The position numbers were made by a program, and so were the translations under genes. The notes below the pieces were generated by a model. That model worked only from the letters and a program-made list of their open reading frames with translations. It was not told the origin of the DNA and did no database searches. A DNA stretch of 64,000 nucleotides from Amycolatopsis palatopharyngis (GTDB taxonomy: Bacteria; Actinomycetota; Actinomycetes; Mycobacteriales; Pseudonocardiaceae): NCBI RefSeq assembly GCF_003385185.1, contig NZ_PQHZ01000030.1:1-64000 (forward strand), written 5' to 3'. Positions 26,129 through 34,968 of this stretch are shown here, piece after piece (position 1 is the first letter of the stretch; each line of letters starts with the position of its first letter).

Positions 26129-27433
26129 GTGGACATGCGGTTGGTGCGCAGGTCGCTGCGCTCGGAGATCTCCCCGGAACGGGCGCTGCTCCTGCTCGAG
26201 GCGCGCGCTCGTGCCCGCGGCCTGCCCGCGCCCGCAGCCCTGTCCGGCGAGTGGTTCGCCTCCCGGGCGGTACTCGTGCCCAGCCTCGCGACCTCACCGC
26301 TCGACAACGCCGAACACGCCTTCGCCGCCGTCGCCCGGCAGGTCACCGTGGAGCCCGCCTCCGTCGGTGATGCCGTCGGCGGCGGCTGGTTCGGTTACCT
26401 CTCCTACCAGCTCAGCGACCCGGCACGCCGCATCGCACCCCTGCCCGCCGCCGTCGGCGGCTGGGCCGATCACGTGCTACGTCTCGACGCGCGGTCGCAG
26501 TGGTGGTTCGAAGCTCTCGTACCGGCGGACGAGCCGGAGCCCGCCGGCCTCGCGGACGAGCTGGAGGAGTTACTCGCCGGACCGGTCCCCATTCCTAACG
26601 GCTGGACCTCCACACGGCTGTCCCGGCCGGACTCGGCCCTGCACGAGGACGCGGTGCGCGCCTGCGTACGGGCCATCGAGGCAGGCGAGCTGTTCCAGGC
26701 CAACATCTGCAGCCGGTTCGGGAGCACCTTCGACGGCTGCCCCGCAGAGCTGTTCGCCGAGGGTGTCCGGCGCATGCGCCCCCGGCGTGCGGCCTACCTG
26801 TCGGGCGAATGGGGTGCCGTCGCCTCGCTTTCGCCCGAACTGTTCCTCGCCCGCTCCGGTAGAACCGTCCGCTCGACACCGATCAAAGGGACGCTGCCAC
26901 GGCGTGGTCCCGGCGACGACCTGCTGGCCGCCCGCCTGCGCGAGTCCACCAAGGACGTCGCCGAGAACGTGATGATCACCGATCTGGTCCGCAACGACCT
27001 GGGTCGCGTCTGCGAAACCGGCAGCGTGCACGTTCCCGACCTGCTCACCGTCACCCCCGCGCCCGGCGTATGGCACTTGGAGTCCACGGTGGAAGGCACC
27101 CTGTCCGGCGGGAAGGACGACGCCGACCTACTGCGCGCCACCTTTCCGCCGGGCTCCGTCACCGGAGCGCCGAAGCTGCGTGCGCTCGACCTCATCGCCG
27201 AACTGGAGCCGGTGGCACGCGGGGTCTACACCGGAGCGGTCGGCATGGTGTCACCGGTCGCGGGCCTCGAGTTCAATGTCGCCATTCGTACGTTCGAGCT
27301 GCACAATGGCCGCGTCTTCCTCGGGGTCGGTGGTGGTATCACCGCCGAGTCCGACCCGGCATCGGAGTGGCAGGAATGCCTGCACAAAGCGGCTCCACTC
27401 GAGGATCTCCTGCGAACGCCGCCTCGTCCCTAG
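26129..27433 (+). CDS. pabB: Aminodeoxychorismate synthase component I
   Basis: 434-residue chorismate-binding enzyme of folate (p-aminobenzoate) synthesis. The signature PIKGT distinguishes it from anthranilate synthase, which has PIAGT. Other motifs are LFQANIC, ENVMITDLVRNDLGR, PGSVTGAPK and GVGGGITAESDP. The GTG at 26129 has AAGG at good spacing; the ATG two codons later is too far from it. Position matches Rv1005c. Confidence 0.92.
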   Translation: MDMRLVRRSLRSEISPERALLLLEARARARGLPAPAALSGEWFASRAVLVPSLATSPLDNAEHAFAAVARQVTVEPASVGDAVGGGWFGYLSYQLSDPARRIAPLPAAVGGWADHVLRLDARSQWWFEALVPADEPEPAGLADELEELLAGPVPIPNGWTSTRLSRPDSALHEDAVRACVRAIEAGELFQANICSRFGSTFDGCPAELFAEGVRRMRPRRAAYLSGEWGAVASLSPELFLARSGRTVRSTPIKGTLPRRGPGDDLLAARLRESTKDVAENVMITDLVRNDLGRVCETGSVHVPDLLTVTPAPGVWHLESTVEGTLSGGKDDADLLRATFPPGSVTGAPKLRALDLIAELEPVARGVYTGAVGMVSPVAGLEFNVAIRTFELHNGRVFLGVGGGITAESDPASEWQECLHKAAPLEDLLRTPPRP

Positions 27434-27449
27434 GCTCCGTCGAGACGCA

Positions 27450-28406
27450 TCACTTGCTGGTGTCGAGTACCAGCTTTCCGGTGGTGGCGCGGGACCTCAG
27501 TGCCTCGTGCGCTTGGCTCGCCTCGGACAGTCCGAACACGCCGCCGGAGATCGCCCGCACGTCACCTGCGAGAGTCAGCTGAAACAGCTCGGACATCGCC
27601 TCGCCGAACACGTCGCCCGGCAGGGAGAAGGCGTGTGGCAACCACATTCCGGACACCGTGGTGGAGTGCTTGAGCAGGCTGGGCAATACGACGGGCTTCG
27701 GCTGCTCCCTGCTTGCCATTCCGAAGAACGCGAGCCTGCCGAACGGGGCCAGCGCTGCGAGACTCTCGTCGGTGACCCTGCCTCCGGTCATGTCCAGTAC
27801 GACATCGACACGCCTGCCGCCGTTGGCTGCGCGGAGAGCCTCGGTCATGTTCTCCACGCGCGAGTCCACGGCCTCGTCGGCGCCCAGGCTCAACGCGAGA
27901 TCCCGCTTCTCAGGGCTGCTCGCCGTGGCGATGACCCTGCCCGCGCCCCAGGCCTTGGCGAGCTGCACCGCGATCGTGCCGACACCGCCTGCCGCCGCAT
28001 GCACGACCACCGACTCCCCTTCGCGCAGGTGCGCGTTGCGGCGCAGCAGCATCCAGGCGGTCGTGCCCTGCACAATGAAGGACAACGCGGTCAGTTCGTC
28101 GACCCCGTCCGGGATGTCATAGGTCCGCGCCGGGTCCGCGACCGCGCGCTCTGCGTAGCCGCCGCCGTCGATGAGGGACACGACCCGCCTGCCGTCTCCG
28201 GTCCTTCCGGCGACCTCACCGCCGGGTACCAGCGGCAGCGTGCTCGGCGCGAGGTAGGTGTTCTCCGCCTGGTGGGTGTCGGCGTAGTTCACCCCCGCGT
28301 GAGTGACGTCGACGAGGATCTGTCCCTCGCCGGGCTCCGGGTCCGGTAGTTCGACCTGCCGTAACACCTCGGGCCCGCCGAACTCGGTGACCTGCACAGC
28401 ACGCAT
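27450..28406 (-). CDS. NADPH:quinone oxidoreductase-like (zinc-free MDR family)
   Basis: 318 residues. An N-terminal GroES-like domain (PGEGQILVDVTHAGVNYADTH) is followed by a Rossmann domain with HAAAGGVGTIAVQLAK for NADPH. Structural zinc cysteines are absent, as in the quinone reductase branch. It likely reduces quinones or alkenals. A divergent TetR gene and an 11-bp inverted repeat upstream suggest induction by an electrophile. Confidence 0.87.
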   Translation of the reverse strand: MRAVQVTEFGGPEVLRQVELPDPEPGEGQILVDVTHAGVNYADTHQAENTYLAPSTLPLVPGGEVAGRTGDGRRVVSLIDGGGYAERAVADPARTYDIPDGVDELTALSFIVQGTTAWMLLRRNAHLREGESVVVHAAAGGVGTIAVQLAKAWGAGRVIATASSPEKRDLALSLGADEAVDSRVENMTEALRAANGGRRVDVVLDMTGGRVTDESLAALAPFGRLAFFGMASREQPKPVVLPSLLKHSTTVSGMWLPHAFSLPGDVFGEAMSELFQLTLAGDVRAISGGVFGLSEASQAHEALRSRATTGKLVLDTSK

Positions 28407-28446
28407 GAAATGACCACACCCTTCTCGCTCGAATGAGACGATCCTA

Positions 28447-28476
28447 CATACGTCTCAGCCGATAGTGAGACGTATG
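28447..28476. promoter_or_regulatory. Operator between the quinone reductase and TetR genes
   Basis: CATACGTCTCA and TGAGACGTATG form a perfect 11-bp inverted repeat with an 8-nt spacer, 18 nt upstream of the TetR gene start and 41 nt from the reductase start. It is a strong candidate for the TetR binding site controlling both genes. Confidence 0.7.
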
Positions 28477-28493
28477 AGTGATATGTTTCATCC

Positions 28494-29048
28494 GTGGTAC
28501 CTCCCCGTCCCGATGCCGGCCGCGCCCACGCGATCGCCCGAGACTGGTTCCTCGCGGGCAGGCGCATCGACATGCGCGATCTCGCCGCCGAGGTGGGAGT
28601 CAGTCGCGCCACGCTCTTTCGCTGGGTGGGCAACCGGGATCAGTTGCTCGGAGAGATCCTCTGGTCCCTGGCCGAGCCCGTATTCGACCGCCGCTACCAG
28701 GCGCGCGCCGAGACGGGCGCCGATCTTGTCGCCGCCACCGTCGGGGAGTTCGCCGCGACGGTGAACGCCGACGAGGCGTTCCGTGGTTTCCTCCGCACCG
28801 AGCCAGAACGGGCACTGCGAGTCCTCACCACGAAGGCGGGCGGTGTCCAGCAGCGCACTATCAGGAAGCTGGCAGAGGTGATCGACGAGCAGGTGAGCCT
28901 CGGCAAGCTGACACCGCCGTTGCCGGTCCCGGACCTCGCCTACCTGGTGGTCCGGATCGCGGAGTCGTTCATCTACACCGACATCATCACCGGCGGACAG
29001 CCCGACGCGGGCAAAGCGCGCGAGGCGGTCGCCGCACTGCTGCGCTGA
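28494..29048 (+). CDS. TetR-family regulator (QsdR-like)
   Basis: 184 residues from a GTG. The helix-turn-helix is short and close to the N-terminus (IDMRDLAAEVGVSRATLFRWV), with a helical effector domain after it. It is divergent from the quinone oxidoreductase gene, with a perfect inverted repeat between them, so it probably represses that gene and itself. Confidence 0.82.
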   Translation: MVPPRPDAGRAHAIARDWFLAGRRIDMRDLAAEVGVSRATLFRWVGNRDQLLGEILWSLAEPVFDRRYQARAETGADLVAATVGEFAATVNADEAFRGFLRTEPERALRVLTTKAGGVQQRTIRKLAEVIDEQVSLGKLTPPLPVPDLAYLVVRIAESFIYTDIITGGQPDAGKAREAVAALLR

Positions 29049-29082
29049 CTCCCGATCGGAAACAGCGCGCGGCTCGTCGGAA

Positions 29083-29136
29083 CTGCAAACTCGGCCACCA
29101 GATCTGCAAACTCGGCCTCCGAAACTGCAAACTCGG
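29083..29136. repeat. Three direct repeats CTGCAAACTCGG at 21-nt period
   Basis: Copies start at 29083, 29104 and 29125, each followed by a variable 9-nt spacer. They fill the space between the stop codons of the TetR gene and rsmI, which are convergent. Confidence 0.8.
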
Positions 29137-29145
29137 GCGCTGGAA

Positions 29146-29991
29146 CTAGCGGCGGGTTTGGAGGACTGCGTCGTATAGTTCCTTTTTGGAGATGCCGGCG
29201 GCTGTTGCGACCTCGGCTGCCGCGGACTTCATCCGCTCTCCGGCCGCTACGCGGTCGCGGACCTCGGCGACCAGGTCCGCCAGGCTCACCTCGCGTGGCT
29301 CGGCGCCTGCCAGCACCACGGTGATCTCCCCGCGTACCCCCTCGGCCGCCCAGTCCGCGAGTTCGGCGAGCCCGCCCCTGCGGACCTCCTCGTAGGTCTT
29401 CGTCAGCTCCCGGCACACCGCTGCCCTGCGGTCCCCGCCAAGGGCCTTCGCGGCCTCGGCCAGGGTCGCGGCGAGCCGATGTGGCGATTCGAAGAACACC
29501 GTGGTTCGCTCCTCGGCGGCCAGTCCGGCGAACCAGCGCGCCTTCTCCCCGGTCTTGCGCGGGGCGAAGCCCTCGAAACAGAAGCGGTCCGACGCCAGTC
29601 CCGACAGCGCGAGCGCGGTGGTGACCGCGGACGGGCCGGGCAGGCAGGTGACCGGCAGGTCCTCCGCGACGCAGGCCGCGACGAGCCGATAGCCGGGGTC
29701 GGAGACGCTGGGCATGCCCGCATCGGTCACCAGCAGCACGGTCTCACCGTCGCGCAGCGCACTCAGCAGCTTCGGCAGCCGGGCCACCTCGACGTCCTCG
29801 TAGAAGCTCACCACCCTGCCGACCGGGGTGACGCCGAGCGCCGTGGTCAGCGACCGCAGCCTGCGCGTGTCCTCGGCGGCGATGACGTCGGCCTCGGCCA
29901 GTGCGCTGACGAGACGGGCGGAGGCGTCGCCCATGTCGCCGAGCGGGGTGGCGGCCAGCACCAGCCCACCGGCCGGTGGCCTGCTGCTCAT
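29146..29991 (-). CDS. rsmI: 16S rRNA (cytidine-1402-2'-O)-methyltransferase
   Basis: 281-residue SAM-dependent tetrapyrrole-methylase-fold enzyme. Motifs are LVLAATPLGDMGDAS, VIAAEDTRRLRSL, VTDAGMPSVSDPGY and LPGPSAVTTALALSG. The ATG at 29991 has GAGGAG at ideal spacing. It is divergent from pmt, as Rv1003 is from Rv1002c. Confidence 0.95.
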   Translation of the reverse strand: MSSRPPAGGLVLAATPLGDMGDASARLVSALAEADVIAAEDTRRLRSLTTALGVTPVGRVVSFYEDVEVARLPKLLSALRDGETVLLVTDAGMPSVSDPGYRLVAACVAEDLPVTCLPGPSAVTTALALSGLASDRFCFEGFAPRKTGEKARWFAGLAAEERTTVFFESPHRLAATLAEAAKALGGDRRAAVCRELTKTYEEVRRGGLAELADWAAEGVRGEITVVLAGAEPREVSLADLVAEVRDRVAAGERMKSAAAEVATAAGISKKELYDAVLQTRR

Positions 29992-30095
29992 GCACACTCC
30001 TCGCGTTGTCCTCGGTACCGATCCAGCCTATCCCGCGTGCCCCACACCCGGACGCGGACGACGATCTCACACGACGGGGCCTACGATCTCTCATC

Positions 30096-31670
30096 GTGAC
30101 CGCGCTGCTGACCCGCACGTCCGGGGACGGGGCACGCCCGGAGCCGGAGGCGTCGACGCGTCCGCCGAGCGACCGCGAGGCGACCCTGCTGGGCAGGCCC
30201 ATGCCAGGCGATCGGACCCGTGCCCTGATCGTCACGCTCGTCCTCACCGCCATCGGTGCCATCGTGCGGCTGCAGAACCTCGGCTTCCCGACCGACAAGG
30301 GCGCGCCGGTCTTCGACGAGAAGCACTACGTCCCGCAGGCCTGGCAGATGCTGCGCAACGGCGGGTACGAGGACAACGCGGGCTACGAACTGGTGGTCCA
30401 TCCACCGGTCGCCAAGCAGCTCATCGCCATCGGCGAGTGGCTGTTCGGCTACAACGGCTGGGGCTGGCGTTTCAGTGCGGCGATCATCGGCACGTTGATC
30501 ATCCTGCTCACCATCCGGATCGCCAGAAGGCTGACCCGCTCCACGTTGCTCGGCGGTGTCGCGGGGATTCTCGTCATCTGCGACGGTGTGCTGCACCTGC
30601 AGTCCCGCATGGGGATGCTCGACATCTTCATCACGTTCTTCGTACTCGCCGCGTTCGGCTGCCTGCTGATGGACCGCGAGCAGGTGCGGGAACGTCTGGC
30701 CGTCGCCGTACGTGAGGGCTGGGTCGACGAGAGCCCTTATGGTCCCCGGCTCGGCTTCCGCTGGTGGCGGTTCGGCGCGGGGATCCTGCTCGGGATCGCG
30801 ACCGGGGTGAAATGGTCGGGGGCGTACTACATCATCGCCTTCGGGCTGCTGTGCGTGGCGTTCGACATCGCCGCCCGGCGCTCGGCCGGGGTGCGCAAGC
30901 CCTGGCTCGGGGCATTGCGGCGCGACCTCGGCCCCGCGATGTGGAATCTCGGCGTGATCGCGGTGCTGGCCTACCTCAGCACCTGGTGGGCCTGGTTCGC
31001 CAGCGAGACCGCGACCGATCGCAACTACGTCGAGATGGAGAACGTTGCCGCGGGCCCGTTCGGCTTCGTGCCCAACGCACTGCGCTCGCTGCTGAGCTAC
31101 ACGTTCAACGTGCTCGACTTCCACGAGTCGCTGTCCACCCCGAAGGACGATCCGCATCCGTGGGAGTCGAAGCCGTGGACGTGGCCGATGGGCCTGCGGC
31201 CGATGCTCTACTACTTCGAGAACGGTGACAACGCCGCCGGATGTGGCCAGTCGCAGTGCGTGCGGGCGACGATGCTGATCGGTACTCCCGCACTGTGGTG
31301 GCTGGCGCTGCCGATGGTCGGCTGGGGCCTGTGGCGCTCCGTGTTCCGGGCGGACTGGCGCTACGCTGCCGTGCTCGTCGCCTACCTCGCCGGCCTGCTG
31401 CCCTGGTTCCTCAACCTGGACCGGCAGATGTACTTCTTCTACGCGACCCCGATGGCACCGTTCCTCATTCTCGGCCTGACCCTGGCGCTCGGGCAGATAC
31501 TCGGGAGAGCAAGGGCGGGAATCGAAAGACGGGGGACCGGTCTGCTCGTCGTGGCTCTCTATACGGGACTGGTCGTCGCGAACTTCGTCTGGCTGTGGCC
31601 GATTCTCAACGGCGACTCGATCACCAACGACCACTGGCAGTCGGAACTGTGGCTACCTTCGTGGAAATAA
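30096..31670 (+). CDS. pmt: Protein O-mannosyltransferase
   Basis: 524-residue GT39 integral membrane enzyme that transfers mannose from polyprenyl-phosphate-mannose to Ser/Thr of exported proteins. The acidic pair in VFDEKHYVPQAW lies in the first external loop. About ten or eleven hydrophobic helices follow, with HPPVAK and LHLQSRMGMLDIF as further conserved blocks. The start is a GTG. Position matches Rv1002c. Confidence 0.95.
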   Translation: MTALLTRTSGDGARPEPEASTRPPSDREATLLGRPMPGDRTRALIVTLVLTAIGAIVRLQNLGFPTDKGAPVFDEKHYVPQAWQMLRNGGYEDNAGYELVVHPPVAKQLIAIGEWLFGYNGWGWRFSAAIIGTLIILLTIRIARRLTRSTLLGGVAGILVICDGVLHLQSRMGMLDIFITFFVLAAFGCLLMDREQVRERLAVAVREGWVDESPYGPRLGFRWWRFGAGILLGIATGVKWSGAYYIIAFGLLCVAFDIAARRSAGVRKPWLGALRRDLGPAMWNLGVIAVLAYLSTWWAWFASETATDRNYVEMENVAAGPFGFVPNALRSLLSYTFNVLDFHESLSTPKDDPHPWESKPWTWPMGLRPMLYYFENGDNAAGCGQSQCVRATMLIGTPALWWLALPMVGWGLWRSVFRADWRYAAVLVAYLAGLLPWFLNLDRQMYFFYATPMAPFLILGLTLALGQILGRARAGIERRGTGLLVVALYTGLVVANFVWLWPILNGDSITNDHWQSELWLPSWK

Positions 31671-31763
31671 CCGGCCACTGACAATTCTCGACCGGCGCAC
31701 TGACAAAACGGGACAGCTCTGTCACCTGATACGCCTATTGCCCGAATCGGTAAAGCCGACGAC

Positions 31764-31779
31764 GGTGGTATAGACCACT
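31764..31779. promoter_or_regulatory. DasR-type (dre) operator before the GH64 gene
   Basis: GGTGGTATAGACCACT differs at only two positions from the DasR consensus AGTGGTCTAGACCACT as I recall it. It lies 22 nt upstream of the glucanase start. DasR is the GntR repressor released by phosphorylated amino sugars in actinomycetes. No dasR gene is in this window. Confidence 0.65.
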
Positions 31780-31800
31780 TCACCGACGAAGGGTTTTGCC

Positions 31801-32994
31801 ATGGTTGGTCGCAGAGCGTTCCTTGCCGGCATGGGAGCGGTGGCGCTGACAGCGCCCACCGCCACAGCGTGGGCCGGACCTAGACGCAGATCCGTACAGG
31901 CCGGACTGCCACTGACGGTGGTGAACAACTCCGGCGAGTTCGGCAACGGGTCCATCCGGATGTACGTCGTCGGATCTGACCTCGAGTCAAAGACGCAGTC
32001 ACGGGTGACCGCCGACGGCCGGCTTGTCCCGGTGTCGTTGTCGGACAACGGTTCCGACGGCTTCGCCGACTACGCGATCCCCCTGTCCGGATCTGGCGAG
32101 ACCACGCTGAACCTGCCGAGCATGTCCGGCCGGATCTACTTCGCGCTGGGCGGTGAACTCAAGTTCAAGGTGGTCGCTGACGGCAACGGAAACCCGGCAC
32201 TGCAGTATCCAGCGGGCTGGGTCGAGTCCGACCCGAATTTCCGTTTGCTGCACGACTGTGTCGAGTTCACCTATGTCGCACCCGGTGTCGGCGAACTCAA
32301 TCCCGGCATGTACTGCAACACGACGATGGTCGACCAGTTCTGCGTTCCACTGGCCATCACACTGGACGGATCCCGTTCGCAGACAACCGGAACCCTGGTC
32401 GGCGGTGGCAGAAAGCGGATCTTCGCGCAGGTCGCGGCCCAGGACTCGTTCTCCTCCCTCGTGGTTGACGACCTGCGGGTCATCGCACCGGGACACGGGC
32501 TAGACGGGGGCAGGTTCGGCAGGAACTACTACCAGTCCTATATAGACAGGGTTTGGGAGCGGTATCGTGGAACCGATCTACGAGTACGGACGAACAAGGG
32601 ACTGTTCACCGGCAGGGTGAACTCCGCCGACGAGTTGGCGTTCGTCAGCGACGGCGGCGATCGGACGACACCGTTCGCCAGGCCCAGCACCCGTGATGTC
32701 CTGTTCTGCGACGGCGCACTCACCTCACCGAACGACGGGATCACCGGCCCCGTCGGCGCGATTCTCGGTGCGGGACTGAACAGGTCGACGGTGCACAGCC
32801 ACACCGACCAGCCGACGACGGACGCGGGATCCTTCTACCGCGACCCGATCACCAACCACTACGCCAAAATCCTGCACAGCAACACCGTGGACGGGAGGGC
32901 GTACGGCTTCGCCTACGACGACGTGGCGGAGTTCGCCTCCTACGTCCAGGACACCAGCCCGTCCAGGTTCACCGTGACCCTGACCCCGTTCTGA
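31801..32994 (+). CDS. Secreted GH64 beta-1,3-glucanase
   Basis: 397 residues. The N-terminus GRRAFLAG with a hydrophobic stretch and cleavage near AWAG is a Tat-type signal. The mature part is a laminaripentaose-producing GH64 enzyme. Glu155 (DCVEFTYVA) and Asp178 (TTMVDQFC) match the catalytic pair, and ALGGELKF and NHYAKILHSN are family blocks. It degrades beta-1,3-glucan of fungal walls. No carbohydrate-binding module is present. The upstream dre-like site predicts coordination with chitin/GlcNAc use. Confidence 0.9.
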   Translation: MVGRRAFLAGMGAVALTAPTATAWAGPRRRSVQAGLPLTVVNNSGEFGNGSIRMYVVGSDLESKTQSRVTADGRLVPVSLSDNGSDGFADYAIPLSGSGETTLNLPSMSGRIYFALGGELKFKVVADGNGNPALQYPAGWVESDPNFRLLHDCVEFTYVAPGVGELNPGMYCNTTMVDQFCVPLAITLDGSRSQTTGTLVGGGRKRIFAQVAAQDSFSSLVVDDLRVIAPGHGLDGGRFGRNYYQSYIDRVWERYRGTDLRVRTNKGLFTGRVNSADELAFVSDGGDRTTPFARPSTRDVLFCDGALTSPNDGITGPVGAILGAGLNRSTVHSHTDQPTTDAGSFYRDPITNHYAKILHSNTVDGRAYGFAYDDVAEFASYVQDTSPSRFTVTLTPF

Positions 32995-33078
32995 CAGCGC
33001 ACTGGGAGTCGCTGACCGGCGATTGTGAACATCGACGCCCGCACGGGGTCCACGACCGTCGCCGGTCAGCTCCCGCGA

Positions 33079-34764
33079 TCAGCGGATGCGAGGCACGAAC
33101 GTGGTCACCGGGCCGTCGGCCGACGTCCCGGACCGGGACAACCAGCCCTCGATCTCCTGCTGCACCGATCTCAGCGTGGGGCGGTTACGCGGCTCGGGAT
33201 CCAGCGAGGCGATCAGCAGTCGTGCGTGCACGCTGCGTCGCGGCAACTGGGACGGTGGTTCCGCCCGCGCGGCGGCCATCAGCGCCGCCATCGGCGTCTC
33301 CCGCGTCCCCCTCGGCGGAGTGCCGGACAGCGCGTAGCTCACCGTCGCTGCCAGCTGCCACGCGTCGGAGGCCGGGCTGGCCGCGGCACCGGCCGCCGTC
33401 TCCGGTGCGACGTAATCCGGGGTGCCGATCATCATCCCGGTCGCGGTCATCGTCGAGTCGCCCTTGCTGCGGGCGATACCGAAGTCGATCAGATGCGCCA
33501 GCCCAGCCGGGTCGAGGATCACGTTGGACGGTTTGACGTCGCGGTGCAGCACGCCCTTGTCATGAGCCGCGGAGAGCGCTCCGGCCATCGTCGCCCACAG
33601 CCTGCCCGCCGCGATGTCGTCCAGCGCACCGCCGGTGTCCACGACGGTGGCCAAGGGCTGCCCCTGCAGATACTCCATCACCAGTGCGAGCCCGTCCGGC
33701 TCCTCGACCAGGTCGTACACCCGCACACAGTTCGGGTGGTTCAGCGCGGCGAGTGCCCGCGCCTCGCGCTGCATGCGTTCCTCTGTGTCCCGGTCGGGTG
33801 CGTGCGCGATCTTCAGCGCGACGGTTCGGCCGAGCTGGTTGTCCACGGCTTCCCACACCGTGCCGAACCCGCCGTGGCCGAGCCGGCGAATCCGGCGGTA
33901 ACGGCTGCTGCCCGACTGGCCTGCGCCAGGTGGCAGCGGCACCGGCCCCGGCGCGGCCGCGAGCGCGGCAGGCGCCACCGAGGTCGGCGAGTACTGCTTC
34001 GGCGGCTGTGGCGGTGGTTCGGGCTTGGGCTCCGGCGGCGGTGACGGGCGTTCGGGTGGCCGCTCCGGCTGCTGTTCCGATCGTTTCAGCGCGGCCCAGC
34101 TCGGTGGGCCGATCAGCGCGACCGGGATGATGCCGAGCACCGTGACCGGGAGGAAGCCGAGCCAGAGATGCACGGCCGTATTGGCCTCGACCGACACGGA
34201 GAGGAAGAAAAGGGCGACGAAGGAACCCCAGAAGAAGCGGCCCGGCCAGGTGGGCCCCCGGCGGAACGCGGAGCGTGCCTGCAGCGCCACGAACAGCAGC
34301 GCCAGCAGGGGCAGGCCGACCAGTGCGCCCAGGTAGTAGCCGTAGGCGAGCGCGTCGTTGGAGGGGTAGAACAGCACCTCGTAGACGTTCTGCCCGCCGC
34401 CGAGATACTCCGACTGCATTCCGACGAAACAGAAATCGGAGCTCAGCGACCCGCCGTTGGCCCCGAGGCCGGTGGAGGCACCGGAGAAGGCCGCGCGGTA
34501 GGTGCCGGAAACGCCGGTCATCAACAGCAGGGGCAACAGCAGCACGGTGAGCACGGCGATTCCGCCGAAGACCGACACCGTCGCGGTGTTGTAGCGGTTT
34601 CCGGTGCCCTTGCGGATGATCGCGACGGTCATCGCGCCGAGCACCGGGAAGAGCGCGATCAGCGCACCAGCGGTGCTGGTCGCCCACACCCAGTCACCCG
34701 GGCAGAACCCCGGGGCGAAGAGCTCGTAGGCCAAGGCCAGCAACGAGCTCGCGAATGAATCCAC
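33079..34764 (-). CDS. Membrane Ser/Thr protein kinase with N-terminal membrane domain
   Basis: 561 residues from a GTG. About five or six transmembrane helices occupy residues 1-220, then comes a Pro/Glu-rich linker (220-285), then a Hanks-type kinase domain (about 292-540) with GHGGFGTVWEA, VALKIA, HRDVKPSN and IDFGIA, all intact. This is the reverse of the PknB layout, where the kinase precedes a single helix, and there are no PASTA domains. The N-terminal part could be a membrane-bound sensor. It is divergent from the prpE-like gene. Confidence 0.85.
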   Translation of the reverse strand: MDSFASSLLALAYELFAPGFCPGDWVWATSTAGALIALFPVLGAMTVAIIRKGTGNRYNTATVSVFGGIAVLTVLLLPLLLMTGVSGTYRAAFSGASTGLGANGGSLSSDFCFVGMQSEYLGGGQNVYEVLFYPSNDALAYGYYLGALVGLPLLALLFVALQARSAFRRGPTWPGRFFWGSFVALFFLSVSVEANTAVHLWLGFLPVTVLGIIPVALIGPPSWAALKRSEQQPERPPERPSPPPEPKPEPPPQPPKQYSPTSVAPAALAAAPGPVPLPPGAGQSGSSRYRRIRRLGHGGFGTVWEAVDNQLGRTVALKIAHAPDRDTEERMQREARALAALNHPNCVRVYDLVEEPDGLALVMEYLQGQPLATVVDTGGALDDIAAGRLWATMAGALSAAHDKGVLHRDVKPSNVILDPAGLAHLIDFGIARSKGDSTMTATGMMIGTPDYVAPETAAGAAASPASDAWQLAATVSYALSGTPPRGTRETPMAALMAAARAEPPSQLPRRSVHARLLIASLDPEPRNRPTLRSVQQEIEGWLSRSGTSADGPVTTFVPRIR

Positions 34765-34968
34765 CCCTCGCTCCCTCGCTGTCGCCGGTCCGGATCGTTC
34801 GATCTACTGCGTGCCGCGTCACACGGTCACACAGTATGGCGCGTGGCCCCGGGAGCGGGTTGCCCGGCCGTCGGGTTCGACACGTTGACGCAACCCTCGC
34901 GACACCGGCACCAACGGTTCATGATGAGGCGGGACCGACATGGCTCGACGTCGAGAAGGAGACAGCTG

